A stretch of 64,000 nucleotides of DNA from assembly GCF_002760435.1 (NCBI RefSeq), contig NZ_AUUU01000031.1, positions 31,458 to 95,457 of the forward strand, given 5' to 3'. A program made the translations under genes and the position numbers. The notes beneath the pieces are model-generated. The model was not told the origin of the DNA and made no database searches. It saw only the letters and a list, made by a program, of their open reading frames with translations. Origin of the DNA: Clostridium sp. LS. GTDB lineage: Bacteria; Bacillota; Clostridia; Clostridiales; Clostridiaceae. This document shows, in pieces, positions 1 through 8,822 of this stretch. The first letter of the stretch is position 1. Every line of letters starts with the position of its first letter.

Positions 1-139
1 CAAGTTCTTTTATTAATTCAAATTCCTTCTTACACTCACTGCAATATTTCAAATGTTCTTCAACAAAAATCTTTTCAAGAGGTTCTATAGTGTTATCTGC
101 CATAGAATATAGCAATTGCTTATCAAATTTACAACTCAT
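1..139 (-). CDS. Anti-sigma factor, zinc-finger type (partial, runs off window start)
   Basis: Only the first 46 or so residues are inside the window. They contain the H-x3-C-x2-C signature of zinc-binding anti-sigma factors (EEHLKYCSECKKEF), which normally hold an ECF sigma factor inactive until a signal arrives. The start codon overlaps the stop of the sigma gene by 4 bases (ATGA), so the two are translationally coupled. This coupling and the motif together make the call. The membrane or sensor part lies outside the window, so its signal is unknown. Confidence 0.8.
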   Translation of the reverse strand, partial: MSCKFDKQLLYSMADNTIEPLEKIFVEEHLKYCSECKKEFELIKEL

Positions 140-705
140 TTTCTCACCTCCATTGCTTCTTTTAGTTTATTCTTTAATATAGCTTTAGCTCTATAAAGCT
201 CTGTCTTTACAGTCCCTAAAGGCTTGTCTAATATTTTGGCTATTTCATTATAATTGAGGTCTTCATAATATCTAAGTACTATAATAATCCTATACTTATC
301 TGGTATTTCTTTTAAATTATCTTTTATAATCCTCTTGATTTCTAAATTTATAATCTTATCTTCAACATCATCTTCCGAAACTAAGATATCTTCCAATGTT
401 ATATCTTCATCTAAGCTTTGATTTAGAGAAACAAGGTTGTTTTTTATTGCTCTTTTAAAATTCAAGCATGTATTTACAGTAATTTTTCTTATCCAAGGAT
501 GAAAGGGAAGACTCTCATCAAAATTACTTATGTTATTAAAAACTTTGATATATGTTTCCTGCACTAAATCAAGTGCATCTTGTTGATTTTGAGTATAGTT
601 ATAACATAAGCAATATAAATATTTTTCATAAAGCTGAAATAACTCCATGAAAGAATTCTTATCATACTTTTTGCACTTTATAATAAGCTTCTTATCTACA
701 TCCAA
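136..705 (-). CDS. RNA polymerase sigma factor, ECF type (sigma-70 family)
   Basis: The 189-residue protein has the two-domain layout of ECF sigma factors. Region 2 spans about residues 20-90, with the DLVQETYIKVFNNI core helix. Region 4 spans about residues 125-180, with the helix-turn-helix NEIAKILDKPLGTVKTELYRA. It would direct RNA polymerase to a small stress regulon. The start has a strong ribosome site (AAAAGGAGGGGGAG). The gene is coupled to a zinc-finger anti-sigma gene downstream. The promoter region contains TGAAAC, an ECF-like -35 word, so autoregulation is possible. The regulon is unknown, though the next genes are of the peptide-antibiotic resistance type. Confidence 0.9.
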   Translation of the reverse strand: MDVDKKLIIKCKKYDKNSFMELFQLYEKYLYCLCYNYTQNQQDALDLVQETYIKVFNNISNFDESLPFHPWIRKITVNTCLNFKRAIKNNLVSLNQSLDEDITLEDILVSEDDVEDKIINLEIKRIIKDNLKEIPDKYRIIIVLRYYEDLNYNEIAKILDKPLGTVKTELYRAKAILKNKLKEAMEVRK

Positions 706-804
706 ATCTCCCCCTCCTTTTCAACAAGTACTATGAAATCTCCTATATTATAACAATACACCCATAACATCAACAAAGTTTCAATTTTTTTAATAAATAT
801 AAAA

Positions 805-844
805 AGATGTTTTAAAATAATTAATTAGTTACTTTAAAACATCT
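805..844 (-). terminator. Intrinsic terminator after the Bce-type transporter operon
   Basis: Perfect 12-base arms (AGATGTTTTAAA, 805-816 and 833-844) flank a 16-base loop. On the minus strand the hairpin is followed by a T-run. It lies 31 bases past the permease stop. Confidence 0.75.
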
Positions 845-875
845 CTTTAATTCTTTTTCTTATAATATTTATTGC

Positions 876-2900
876 TTAATTATATTCACTAGCAGCCATA
901 TTCCTGTAGGCTATATACGTTGCATATAAATATCCTCCATAAACAATAATCATCATTAAAGCTGTTACTATAATGGGCTCAAATTTATTTCCTGACCCTA
1001 AGGCTATTAGATACTTATTTACTACATTAATTCCTACATAGGAATGAACTATTGAAAGTGCTAATGGTAATAGAAAAAATATAGTCACCTGCTTAAATAT
1101 ACTCCTATTAATCATACTTTTAGTTGCACCAATTTTCCTTAATGATTTATATCTTTCTAAAGAATCATTGCATTGTGACAATTGTTGAAGAGCAAGTACT
1201 GCTGCACTTGACAATAAGAATACTATGCCCATATAAACAGCTATAAATAAGATTATTGCTGATAATCCTCTGCTATCATCATATGCCATTTCCCTTGTTT
1301 CACCGGCAATTCTAAAGCCTAATTTCTTATATTCAGCATTATCAAATCTAAAGTTATTTAAAATCGTTGTTAATTCTTTTTTTGCATTTTCTTTATTGTT
1401 ATCTGAAAAATTTAAATCTACTGCTTCATTTGAAGGTTCCATTCCATTTACTAAATCATCAGGTACTATTAACGTAAAGATACTATCACTAGTTGGTGTT
1501 GTAGAAAATGCCTCAGTTTCTATTCTCTTATCCTTTATCTTATATTCCTTATCTCCAATTTTTACTGAATTTTCATTTTTAACATATTTGCTAAGTAAAT
1601 CTTTTAACGGCTCATAATTAGAACTAACTATTACTTCATCATTATTCAATTTTACATTTGGTTCACCTTTTAATTTTCTCATATTATTATATTCTGATAC
1701 TTTTATCATATCAGTAGTCTCAAAAACCTTAAGATTTGTAATTTCTTTTTCATCATTAGTTAATGTATATTTATCTAATAGATTTTTCACATTCATATCA
1801 TACTTATATTGTCTAAGTACAACATAATTGCAATTATTCTCTAAATTATAATCCATTTGTTTTAATGCATCTATAACTGATAATTTACTATTTTCATTAT
1901 TAATTATTTGCACAGTAGCATCAAACGGAGTTTGATTTTCTAATGTTTTTTCCATAGAATTTTTTATTCCTAGTCCACTTGATAAAGTTCCTATGGTAAC
2001 AAATAACATTAAACAAATTACTGTCATGGAAATAAAATTAGTATTAAATTTACTAGAAATCTGCCTAATACTAAAGATATTTAATCCGCTTAAATATAAA
2101 TTTTTATTCTTTTGAAGAATAAAAAACATAACTGAAGCAATTCCATAGAAGAAAAGGGCTGTTCCTATAATTCCAAGCACTATTGAGGTTCTAAACCTAT
2201 TATCGAAAAAATTTAATCCTACCAGGTTAATTAAATAATATGCGTATCCTAAGACTGCTATTGAAGCAATCAGCATAGTTGCTGCTATATAAGGATTTCT
2301 AATTTTCACCTTTTCATTTTTCCTATCTGCACATAATAAATCAATCAATTTATATCTTGAAACGATAACTATATTAAATATCATAACAAGCAAATACATT
2401 ATTCCAAAATATAAAATTGTTTTTAGAATAGCATTTATTGAGATGACAAAGCTGTATTTAGTCATTTGTACAGCAAAAAGCTTAGCCGTGAATATAGACA
2501 GTATTTGTGCAAATAGCATTCCAAGTAACAAACCTGCCATTAAAGATATTACACCTATATATAGTGTTTCAAAAAACAAAATCTGTGACATTTTTCTTTT
2601 TCCCATACCTAAAATCATGTATATGCCAAACTCTTTTTTTCTTTTATTAATTAGAAATTTAGTTGCATATATGATTAATCCACCTAAAATAACAGAAACC
2701 CCTACTGATATATACGAAATAAGTTGTCCCATAATTTTAACATACTCCGTTTGCCCGGCATTCATATCTGCCATTACTGACTGTGAGTCAATGGAATTAA
2801 AACTATAAAATATGCATACTGCAAAAGTCAAAGTTAAAAAATAAATAGTATAATCTTTAAAACTCTTTTTTACGTTATTTAAGGCAATTTTAAAATACAT
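876..2900 (-). CDS. ABC transporter permease, BceB/FtsX type
   Basis: This 674-residue permease belongs to the FtsX-like family of antimicrobial-peptide transporters (BceB, VraG, PsdB). The N-terminus (MYFKIALNNVKKSFKDYTIYF) is typical of BceB. About ten membrane helices are visible, with a large extracellular domain roughly between residues 310 and 530, where family members contact peptide antibiotics or lipid II cycle intermediates. I chose the ATG at 2900 because GGAGGTGAT lies at the right distance; an upstream in-frame start at 2936 lacks family similarity. The start overlaps the ATPase gene end by 11 bases, so the two are coupled. The substrate cannot be read from sequence; bacitracin- or lantibiotic-like compounds are the usual ones. 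Confidence 0.9.
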   Translation of the reverse strand: MYFKIALNNVKKSFKDYTIYFLTLTFAVCIFYSFNSIDSQSVMADMNAGQTEYVKIMGQLISYISVGVSVILGGLIIYATKFLINKRKKEFGIYMILGMGKRKMSQILFFETLYIGVISLMAGLLLGMLFAQILSIFTAKLFAVQMTKYSFVISINAILKTILYFGIMYLLVMIFNIVIVSRYKLIDLLCADRKNEKVKIRNPYIAATMLIASIAVLGYAYYLINLVGLNFFDNRFRTSIVLGIIGTALFFYGIASVMFFILQKNKNLYLSGLNIFSIRQISSKFNTNFISMTVICLMLFVTIGTLSSGLGIKNSMEKTLENQTPFDATVQIINNENSKLSVIDALKQMDYNLENNCNYVVLRQYKYDMNVKNLLDKYTLTNDEKEITNLKVFETTDMIKVSEYNNMRKLKGEPNVKLNNDEVIVSSNYEPLKDLLSKYVKNENSVKIGDKEYKIKDKRIETEAFSTTPTSDSIFTLIVPDDLVNGMEPSNEAVDLNFSDNNKENAKKELTTILNNFRFDNAEYKKLGFRIAGETREMAYDDSRGLSAIILFIAVYMGIVFLLSSAAVLALQQLSQCNDSLERYKSLRKIGATKSMINRSIFKQVTIFFLLPLALSIVHSYVGINVVNKYLIALGSGNKFEPIIVTALMMIIVYGGYLYATYIAYRNMAASEYN

Positions 2901-3657
2901 CTTTTGAATCACCTCCAAGAAGTGTAACAATATCAATTATTTTATTAAAAAATTCTTTCCTAGAATCCTCTCCCCTTACTAATTCGTTGAAAATTTTGCC
3001 ATCCTTAATAAATAAAATTCTATGGGCATAACTTGCCGTAAATGCATCGTGGGTTACCATTAAAATTGTAGCTTCTAATTCCTCATTTAATTTTTCAATC
3101 GAATTTAAAAGCAGTTTAGCAGATTTGGAATCCAAGGCACCAGTGGGTTCATCAGCTAAAATTAATTTAGGATTATTAACAATAGCTCTCGCTGCAGCTA
3201 CTCTTTGTTTCTGCCCCCCTGACATTTGGTAAGGATACTTATTTAGTACCTCTGATATATCTAAACTTCTAGCTGATTTTTCAACTAAATCGTCAACTTC
3301 ACTTCCCTTCTTTCCTGCTATTGTTAATGCTAATGCTATATTTTCATAAGCAGTTAATGTATCTAATAAATTAAAATCTTGAAATATAAAACCTAGTTTA
3401 TCTCTTCTAAATTTCTCTAACTTTTTACTTTTTAATCTAGTAATATCATCTTCATCAATTATAATTGCTCCAGTTGTAACCTTATCAATAGTAGATATAC
3501 AGTTTAAAAGTGTAGTTTTACCACTACCTGAAGGCCCCATTATTCCAACAAATTCACCTTTTTGAACTTTAAAGCTTATATTATCAAGCGCCTTAGTCAC
3601 ATTTTCCTTATTCCCATAGTATTTTTCTACATTCTGTACATTTAAAATATTTTCCAT
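2890..3657 (-). CDS. ABC transporter ATPase, BceA type
   Basis: The 255-residue nucleotide-binding subunit has Walker A GPSGSGKTT (residues 41-49), the signature SGGQKQR and Walker B LILADEPTGAL, as in the LolD/MacB/BceA group. It powers the FtsX-like permease encoded directly downstream. A BceR-like operator lies 136 bases upstream of its start, so this gene is probably first in an inducible two-gene operon. The ribosome site is AGGAGGATAGCT. The peptide-resistance role is inferred from the partner permease and from the nearby intramembrane-sensing kinase and regulator. Confidence 0.9.
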   Translation of the reverse strand: MENILNVQNVEKYYGNKENVTKALDNISFKVQKGEFVGIMGPSGSGKTTLLNCISTIDKVTTGAIIIDEDDITRLKSKKLEKFRRDKLGFIFQDFNLLDTLTAYENIALALTIAGKKGSEVDDLVEKSARSLDISEVLNKYPYQMSGGQKQRVAAARAIVNNPKLILADEPTGALDSKSAKLLLNSIEKLNEELEATILMVTHDAFTASYAHRILFIKDGKIFNELVRGEDSRKEFFNKIIDIVTLLGGDSKDVF

Positions 3658-3792
3658 AGCTATCCTCCTAATTGACTAATGTTAGCTGAATAAATCTAGT
3701 TAAACCCTAATCCCTAAATAATTTAATCAACTCTATGGATATATTTTAAAGCTATTTTACTTTTCTTCATATCGAACTACCTTTCAACTATC

Positions 3793-3806
3793 TTACATTT
3801 TTGTAA
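3793..3806 (-). promoter_or_regulatory. BceR-like operator upstream of the transporter operon
   Basis: The perfect inverted repeat TTACA-TTTT-TGTAA matches the published Bacillus BceR consensus TnACA-N4-TGTAA. It sits 136 bases upstream of the ATPase start, in the spacer that must hold that operon's promoter. The cognate regulator is presumably the OmpR-type protein at 6886-7557. I could not place the -35/-10 boxes with confidence. Confidence 0.7.
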
Positions 3807-3933
3807 GGTAAGTATTTATACATATTATTTTAATATCAAATCAGTATTAAAGCCATTTTATTTTTAAATTTTGTATTTCTCATAAACCTCAAATAATTTA
3901 AAATTTATTTTTGACGTCGAAAGACTAAATTAT

Positions 3934-3973
3934 AAAGGACTATTGAATTAATATTATTTCTCAATAGTCCTTT
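3934..3973 (-). terminator. Hairpin terminator after the hydrolase gene
   Basis: Perfect 13-base arms (AAAGGACTATTGA, 3934-3946 and 3961-3973) with a 14-base loop lie about 110 bases beyond the hydrolase stop. The spacer 3658-4083 otherwise holds only the BceR-like operator and leader of the transporter operon; I see no gene in it. The T-run is poor on both strands, so the direction is inferred from the genes. Confidence 0.55.
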
Positions 3974-4083
3974 GAAAATATTATACTATTTTTATTTCAA
4001 TTTATTGTATCAGTTAAAGAAATATAGCTATAAAACAAGTATTTATTTCCTTTGGTGTTATATAAAGCAAATTCCATTTTTTA

Positions 4084-4821
4084 TCATAATAATGTGTTAC
4101 TTCTATTCAAAAATTCATCTATTGCTAAAATAGTTTTTTGATTACGTACTATATTAAAATGATTAGTTCTTTTTATTATTTTTACGTGTGAGTCATAAAT
4201 ATTTTTGTAAAAATCTAATGTATGTTTTTCATAAATAAGGTCATTTTCTGCTCCTAATATGAGAGTTGGTTTTAATATTTGATTTAAATCAAATTCTGAA
4301 ATCCCCATATCGTTCAACATTAAATCAAATCTCCATTTCTGCGTTTTAATTGATTTAAAATATTTTATAAAAGGACTCAATAGCAAATTAGAGAACTCTA
4401 TTATTTTTATAAACCATTTCTTAATACCATTTACTTTATAGTTCCCTGAAATAATAATCAATTTTTTAATTAATTTAGGGTACTTTTTTGTTAACATTAA
4501 TGCAATATTTGCACCATCACTGTACCCAATTATACATATATCAGAAATCCCTTTTTGTTTACAAAAAGCGAAAATATCATCTGTAAATAAACTTATTGAA
4601 TAAGGGATTTCTCCATAATCACTCAATCCATGTCCTCTACTATCAATAGCAATTACTTTATATCTTTTTGAAAAATAGTTATATATTTTGTATAAACTTT
4701 TACTATCCATGCTATTACCATGTAGAAGTATTAAATTCTCACCATATCCATTTTCATAATAATTTAATGTTACATCGCCAATATTTAATTTATTACTATT
4801 TTCTAAACTCAAAAATATCAC
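4084..4821 (-). CDS. Alpha/beta hydrolase
   Basis: The 245-residue protein has the alpha/beta hydrolase core: the oxyanion segment LLHGNSMDSKS, the nucleophile elbow GYSDGAN (Ser), an acid in GAENDLIY (Asp) and the late histidine in RTNHFNI. There is no signal peptide, so it acts in the cytoplasm. The substrate is not predictable; esters, lactones or peptide thioesters are all possible. The frame can begin at the GTG at 4821. A TTG at 4812 (starting LSLENS) has a better placed AGAAGTGAT ribosome site, so the start is uncertain. It lies between the Bce-type transporter and the Bce-type two-component genes, an unusual position. Confidence 0.8.
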   Translation of the reverse strand: MIFLSLENSNKLNIGDVTLNYYENGYGENLILLHGNSMDSKSLYKIYNYFSKRYKVIAIDSRGHGLSDYGEIPYSISLFTDDIFAFCKQKGISDICIIGYSDGANIALMLTKKYPKLIKKLIIISGNYKVNGIKKWFIKIIEFSNLLLSPFIKYFKSIKTQKWRFDLMLNDMGISEFDLNQILKPTLILGAENDLIYEKHTLDFYKNIYDSHVKIIKRTNHFNIVRNQKTILAIDEFLNRSNTLL

Positions 4822-4926
4822 TTCTTTTCTATATTAGTAACACTTCACCATTTTTAGTATTACAACATGATTTCAAAGAATACAATTTTTTTTATTATTA
4901 CATCAAAAATTATCGCTGCGAATGAA

Positions 4927-5643
4927 TTATGACATAGATCTAATTTCTCTAGTATCTTTATTAACATAATACCAGCTGCTAGCAGAAGTATATCCTCCCA
5001 TATCATCATAGCAATGAACTAGGTAAGAATCTCCTTCATCAGATTCCACTTTAATTACTCCTGGAACATATTCATTATTCTTTGAAAGATAGTCCCTTAC
5101 TAAATTAACTGCTTGTTCTTCAGTAAAAATATTAATCACATCATGAGTTTCAAGGTTATTGAAAATACCATTCTTTACTTCATAAACATTGCCTGTTGAT
5201 AAGTGATAATAATATTTCCTAGGCGTTACATTACTGTCACTTACAAAGCTCGCAAAAATATTTCCATCAATATTACTAGTGCCTTGGTAACTAATTTCTT
5301 CACTTACATACTGCTTTATTTTATCACTGATTTCCTGTAATTCTAGTGGATAGCTTTGAGTAGTCTTTGAAGAATCCATATAACCATCTGCATTTAAATA
5401 GTACCATTTCTTATATTCCTCATCATAGAACCATCCAAGCTTCATTATTCCAGTATCTGGAGTGAAATAATACCATCTACCATCTATTTGCTTCCATCCC
5501 TTTTCATATCCGTAATCTCCAATATACTTCCAATCATAGTTGTCTTTCTCCCATATTGCATAAGCACTTTGAGGAAAATTAATTCCAATTAGAATTATCC
5601 CGAATAATATAATAAGTAAAGATTTTTTCTTTATTTTTCTCAT
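4927..5643 (-). CDS. Secreted cell-wall-binding repeat protein with a C-terminal PepSY-like domain
   Basis: The 238-residue protein starts with a clear signal peptide (MRKIKKKSLLIILFGIILIG, likely cut after AYA at residue 29). Then come two aromatic choline/cell-wall-binding repeats (GWKQIDGRWYYFTPDTG and LGWFYDEEYKKWYYLNADG), which in relatives bind teichoic acid or glucan. The last 140 residues contain a PepSY-like fold (TEEQAVNLVRDYLSK followed by a beta-rich segment ending in YYVNKDTREI). The protein is probably exported and held at the cell wall. Its place next to a peptide-antibiotic sensor and transporter hints at envelope stress, but no function is established. The PepSY call is tentative. 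Confidence 0.75.
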   Translation of the reverse strand: MRKIKKKSLLIILFGIILIGINFPQSAYAIWEKDNYDWKYIGDYGYEKGWKQIDGRWYYFTPDTGIMKLGWFYDEEYKKWYYLNADGYMDSSKTTQSYPLELQEISDKIKQYVSEEISYQGTSNIDGNIFASFVSDSNVTPRKYYYHLSTGNVYEVKNGIFNNLETHDVINIFTEEQAVNLVRDYLSKNNEYVPGVIKVESDEGDSYLVHCYDDMGGYTSASSWYYVNKDTREIRSMS

Positions 5644-5720
5644 ATCTTTATTCCTTTCCTTGGATTAATATAACATAATTGTATATTACATATAAGTTTT
5701 GTCAATTGGATAAATCTCAT

Positions 5721-5756
5721 AAATAAAAAAAGAGTAATAAAACAACTTATTACTCT
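5721..5756 (-). terminator. Intrinsic terminator between the sensor kinase and the cell-wall-binding gene
   Basis: Perfect 10-base arms (AGAGTAATAA, 5731-5740 and 5747-5756) enclose a 6-base loop. On the minus strand they are followed by TTTTTT. It ends the response regulator/kinase operon. Confidence 0.8.
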
Positions 5757-5875
5757 GATCCAATGTTGAAATGTTATTTTAATATTATGGTTTAATCACA
5801 TCCATATTCTACCATAAACTTAGGGTGCATGCTATACTTTTTAATGCTTTCATTAATTAATTCTATTTCACATAA

Positions 5876-6889
5876 TTACTTAAAGCTTGTAAAATCTCCA
5901 ATGGGAAAAATTATATTAACCTTAGTACCTTCCCCTTCTTCAGAGCTTAATGATATTCCAAGTCCTAATTTTTCACAAAGTTTCTTGCATAAATAAAGAC
6001 CTATTCCTGTGGACTTTCCATACTTTCTTCCATTTTCACCTGTGAACCCTTTATCAAAGACTCTGTTCACATCATTTTGCGGGATTCCTATACCATTATC
6101 CTCAATGATAAGCATTAAATTGTCTTTTCCCTTTATTGTATATGCCTTTAAAATTGCATTTTTAGTCTTACTATATTTTATTGAATTAATTATGATTTGA
6201 TTTACAATGAACTTTATCCATTTAATATCAGTTACTACGGTTCCAGATACTTCCTCTATATCAACAGCTATCTTTTTGTTAATAAAATCTCTCCTATTAT
6301 TTCTAATAGCTTCTTGAATCGCTTCCTTTATTTCAAATTCCTTTATTATATAGTCATTACTAACATCTGTGCTTCTAGAATAATAGAGAGCTTGATTAAT
6401 ATATTCCTCAATTTTTTTCAATTCATCTCCTAGAGCATTCTTTTCTTTACTCTCACTATTTTCGATAATTAATTTTGAAGAAGATATGGGCGTTTTAATT
6501 TCATGAACCCATGTCTCAACATATTCTCTATATTCTTTTTGAAGGTTTTTATAAAAATTAACATGCTCATGCATATTTCTATTACATTCCATTAATGTTT
6601 CATAAATAATTTTTCCTTCATAATAATTAGGAACTTTTATTACTTCAGGTAATAAATATTTTTTATCCAATTTTTCAGTAACACCTATTATATCATCATA
6701 AAATTTTTTCTTAATAAAAAGATCTATTAATATATAAATTAATAAAGGTAAAAACCATATAAGAAAAACTATAAACATTATTATAGCAGGCGTTTTAGCT
6801 ATACTCATAATAACTAAAATCAATAGGTATATTATTAAATTAATTATTATATAAGGCGATTTTGAAATAAAGTATTCTCTTGTATTCAT
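5876..6889 (-). CDS. Intramembrane-sensing histidine kinase, BceS type
   Basis: The 337-residue kinase has two close N-terminal membrane helices (about residues 11-30 and 34-58) with almost no extracellular loop. This is the hallmark of BceS-like kinases, which sense through their partner ABC transporter. The H-box is ETWVHEIKTP (His129), followed by an N-box (NQIIINSIKYS), G1 (DNGIGIP) and G2 (GKSTGIGLYLCKKL). It overlaps the regulator gene by 4 bases. It is expected to phosphorylate that regulator when the Bce-type transporter handles its antibiotic. After its stop codon the same frame stays open for another 27 codons (5792-5875). Confidence 0.9.
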   Translation of the reverse strand: MNTREYFISKSPYIIINLIIYLLILVIMSIAKTPAIIMFIVFLIWFLPLLIYILIDLFIKKKFYDDIIGVTEKLDKKYLLPEVIKVPNYYEGKIIYETLMECNRNMHEHVNFYKNLQKEYREYVETWVHEIKTPISSSKLIIENSESKEKNALGDELKKIEEYINQALYYSRSTDVSNDYIIKEFEIKEAIQEAIRNNRRDFINKKIAVDIEEVSGTVVTDIKWIKFIVNQIIINSIKYSKTKNAILKAYTIKGKDNLMLIIEDNGIGIPQNDVNRVFDKGFTGENGRKYGKSTGIGLYLCKKLCEKLGLGISLSSEEGEGTKVNIIFPIGDFTSFK

Positions 6890-7557
6890 AACAATATATA
6901 TCCAAGCCCTCTCTTAGTTTCAATTCCATCATTAAAACCTAATTCACCTAGTTTTTTTCTTAGTCTAGTTATATTAACAGATAATGTGTTGTCATCTATA
7001 TAAAGATCGGAATTCCACAGAAAATCCATTAAATCCTCTCTGCTTACAATAGCCCCCTTATTTTTTAGAAGGCATAGGAGTATTTTTAATTCATTTTTAG
7101 TAAGATCAACTTTATTTTCATTAAAACTTACACTTCCATTAGTAACATTAAGCTTCAAGCCTTTATGTTCAACTATTTCAAAATTCGAATTATTCCCTGA
7201 AGTCCTTCTAAGCACTGCAGTTATTCTTGCAAGCAATATTTGAGTATTATATGGCTTTGTTACAAAATCATCTGCACCTAAGTTCATACTCATAATTTCA
7301 TCCATTTCACTATCGCGGCTTGTTACAATTATTATTGGTATATCTTTTTCCTTTCGAATTTCTCTGCATATATAGTATCCATCATAATAAGGAAGGTTTA
7401 TATCGAGTAAAATTAAATTAGGTTCATCCTTTAAAGCTGTACTTACTATATTTTCATAGTCTGATGGTGCATAGGCTTCATATCCATAACGCATCAAAAA
7501 TTCAATAAGTTCTTTTTTTATATTTTCATTATCTTCTATTATCATAATCTTAGACAT
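6886..7557 (-). CDS. Response regulator, OmpR family, BceR type
   Basis: The 223-residue regulator has a receiver domain with the acidic pocket IIEDNEN, phosphoacceptor Asp52 (LLDINLPYYDG) and conserved Lys (TKPYN). A winged-helix DNA-binding domain follows (residues about 130-220, ending LRKKLGELGF..TKRGLGYIL). It forms an operon with the kinase downstream (ATGA overlap). The perfect BceR-like inverted repeat ahead of the transporter operon is its likely target. The pairing is inferred from family knowledge and the motif. Confidence 0.9.
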   Translation of the reverse strand: MSKIMIIEDNENIKKELIEFLMRYGYEAYAPSDYENIVSTALKDEPNLILLDINLPYYDGYYICREIRKEKDIPIIIVTSRDSEMDEIMSMNLGADDFVTKPYNTQILLARITAVLRRTSGNNSNFEIVEHKGLKLNVTNGSVSFNENKVDLTKNELKILLCLLKNKGAIVSREDLMDFLWNSDLYIDDNTLSVNITRLRKKLGELGFNDGIETKRGLGYILL

Positions 7558-7647
7558 ATATTATCTCCCTTTTGATACAAGTATAAACTATAATATTATT
7601 TTTTACCACAGTTCTAATAATATCCTATGCTTGAATAAAAAGGAACA

Positions 7648-8436
7648 CTATTTATTTAATACTTCTTTTAATATATTCATTCCATTTATTGCAGATGGAA
7701 AACCTGAATACACAGTCATTAATAGCATTATTTCTTTTATTTCATTAGCTGTTAATCCAACATTTAAACCTGCGTTTATATGAAACTTTAATTGAGGCTG
7801 TGCATTACCTAAAGCTGTTAAGGCTGCAATTGTAGCAATCTGTCTATATCTTTTACTCAAGTTATTTCTACCAATAATATCAGCATAGCTATTCACTACA
7901 AACTTTACTAGGTCTGGTGCAAACTCATTATAAGCTTCTTCAAGAACCTTTACTTGATTGTTATCTAATTCTGAAAGTTCCTTTACTCCGACTTCATATC
8001 TCTGAGCCGGAGATACTTCATTAGTAGGTTCCTCTCCAACAATATCATTAATACCTTGAATTTTTCGTTCATCAATTACGTCTTTTAAGGCATTCATTGC
8101 ATTTATACACGTTGGAAAACCAGAATATCCTGACATTTGTAGGATTACTTCCTTAACGTCATTAATTGTACATCCAACATTTAATGCTCCATTTATATGA
8201 ACCTTTAATTGTGGATGTGCGTTTCCAAGGGCTGTTAGAGCAGCAACCACCGCAATTTCTTTTGACTTTAAGTCAAGACCTTCTCTTGAATAAATATCAC
8301 CAAAACTATACTCTATAATATAGTTCATTAAATCAGGGGAAATATCCTTTAAACTATTCTCTACCTCTTGTCCTGCTTTTCCATCTATTTCAAGTAATTT
8401 TTTATATCCTCTTTCAAATCTACTTTCTTCTTTCAT
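7648..8436 (-). CDS. Duplicated carboxymuconolactone-decarboxylase (CMD) family protein
   Basis: This 262-residue protein is two CMD domains in tandem, about residues 25-120 and 155-255. Each half has the ALTALGN(A)-PQLK-HINAGLNVG helix pattern with the conserved His. The CxxC of AhpD-type peroxidases is absent; only a single Cys (VGCTIND) occurs in the first half. The true substrate is unknown: the family covers decarboxylases, peroxidases and quinone or aldehyde detoxifiers. I chose ATG 8436 because GGAGG stands ahead of it. The gene overlaps the MerR regulator gene by 17 bases and is cotranscribed with it. Confidence 0.8.
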   Translation of the reverse strand: MKEESRFERGYKKLLEIDGKAGQEVENSLKDISPDLMNYIIEYSFGDIYSREGLDLKSKEIAVVAALTALGNAHPQLKVHINGALNVGCTINDVKEVILQMSGYSGFPTCINAMNALKDVIDERKIQGINDIVGEEPTNEVSPAQRYEVGVKELSELDNNQVKVLEEAYNEFAPDLVKFVVNSYADIIGRNNLSKRYRQIATIAALTALGNAQPQLKFHINAGLNVGLTANEIKEIMLLMTVYSGFPSAINGMNILKEVLNK

Positions 8437-8803
8437 TAATCTTTTCCTCCATTTCATTATAAATCTTGATTTTCTTTTCTACATAATCTCTTGCTTCCAA
8501 TAATTTATCAATTTCTCTATTTATTGATTCTAAGTGATTCTCCATTATTATCTTTCTTTCTGAAATTGTTTCATCTCCCATGTGCCTTAATCTTGCATAC
8601 TCTTGCATTTGTCTTATATTCATTCCAGTTTCCCTAAGTCTATTTATTACTTCAAGCCATTTTAAGTCATCCTCAGTATATACCCTTTTTCCTGCTGTAT
8701 TTCTTTTGATATCTTTAATTAACCCAATACTTTCGTAATACCTTAAAGTGTGAGATTTTAATTTAGTTATTTTTGATACCTCACTTATTTCAAATTCTAA
8801 CAT
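8420..8803 (-). CDS. MerR family transcriptional regulator
   Basis: The 127-residue regulator has an N-terminal winged helix (ISEVSKITKLKSHTLRYYESIGLI), then a long coiled dimer helix (residues about 80-125). There is no C-terminal ligand domain and no metal-binding cysteine set, so it belongs with the short redox, aldehyde or drug responders. The start at 8803 follows GAGGAGGAAGTTT. Its own promoter has a 19-base spacer carrying a palindrome, the classic MerR site, so it should control itself and the CMD-family gene coupled behind it. Confidence 0.88.
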   Translation of the reverse strand: MLEFEISEVSKITKLKSHTLRYYESIGLIKDIKRNTAGKRVYTEDDLKWLEVINRLRETGMNIRQMQEYARLRHMGDETISERKIIMENHLESINREIDKLLEARDYVEKKIKIYNEMEEKINERRK

Positions 8804-8822
8804 AAACTTCCTCCTCAAAAAA

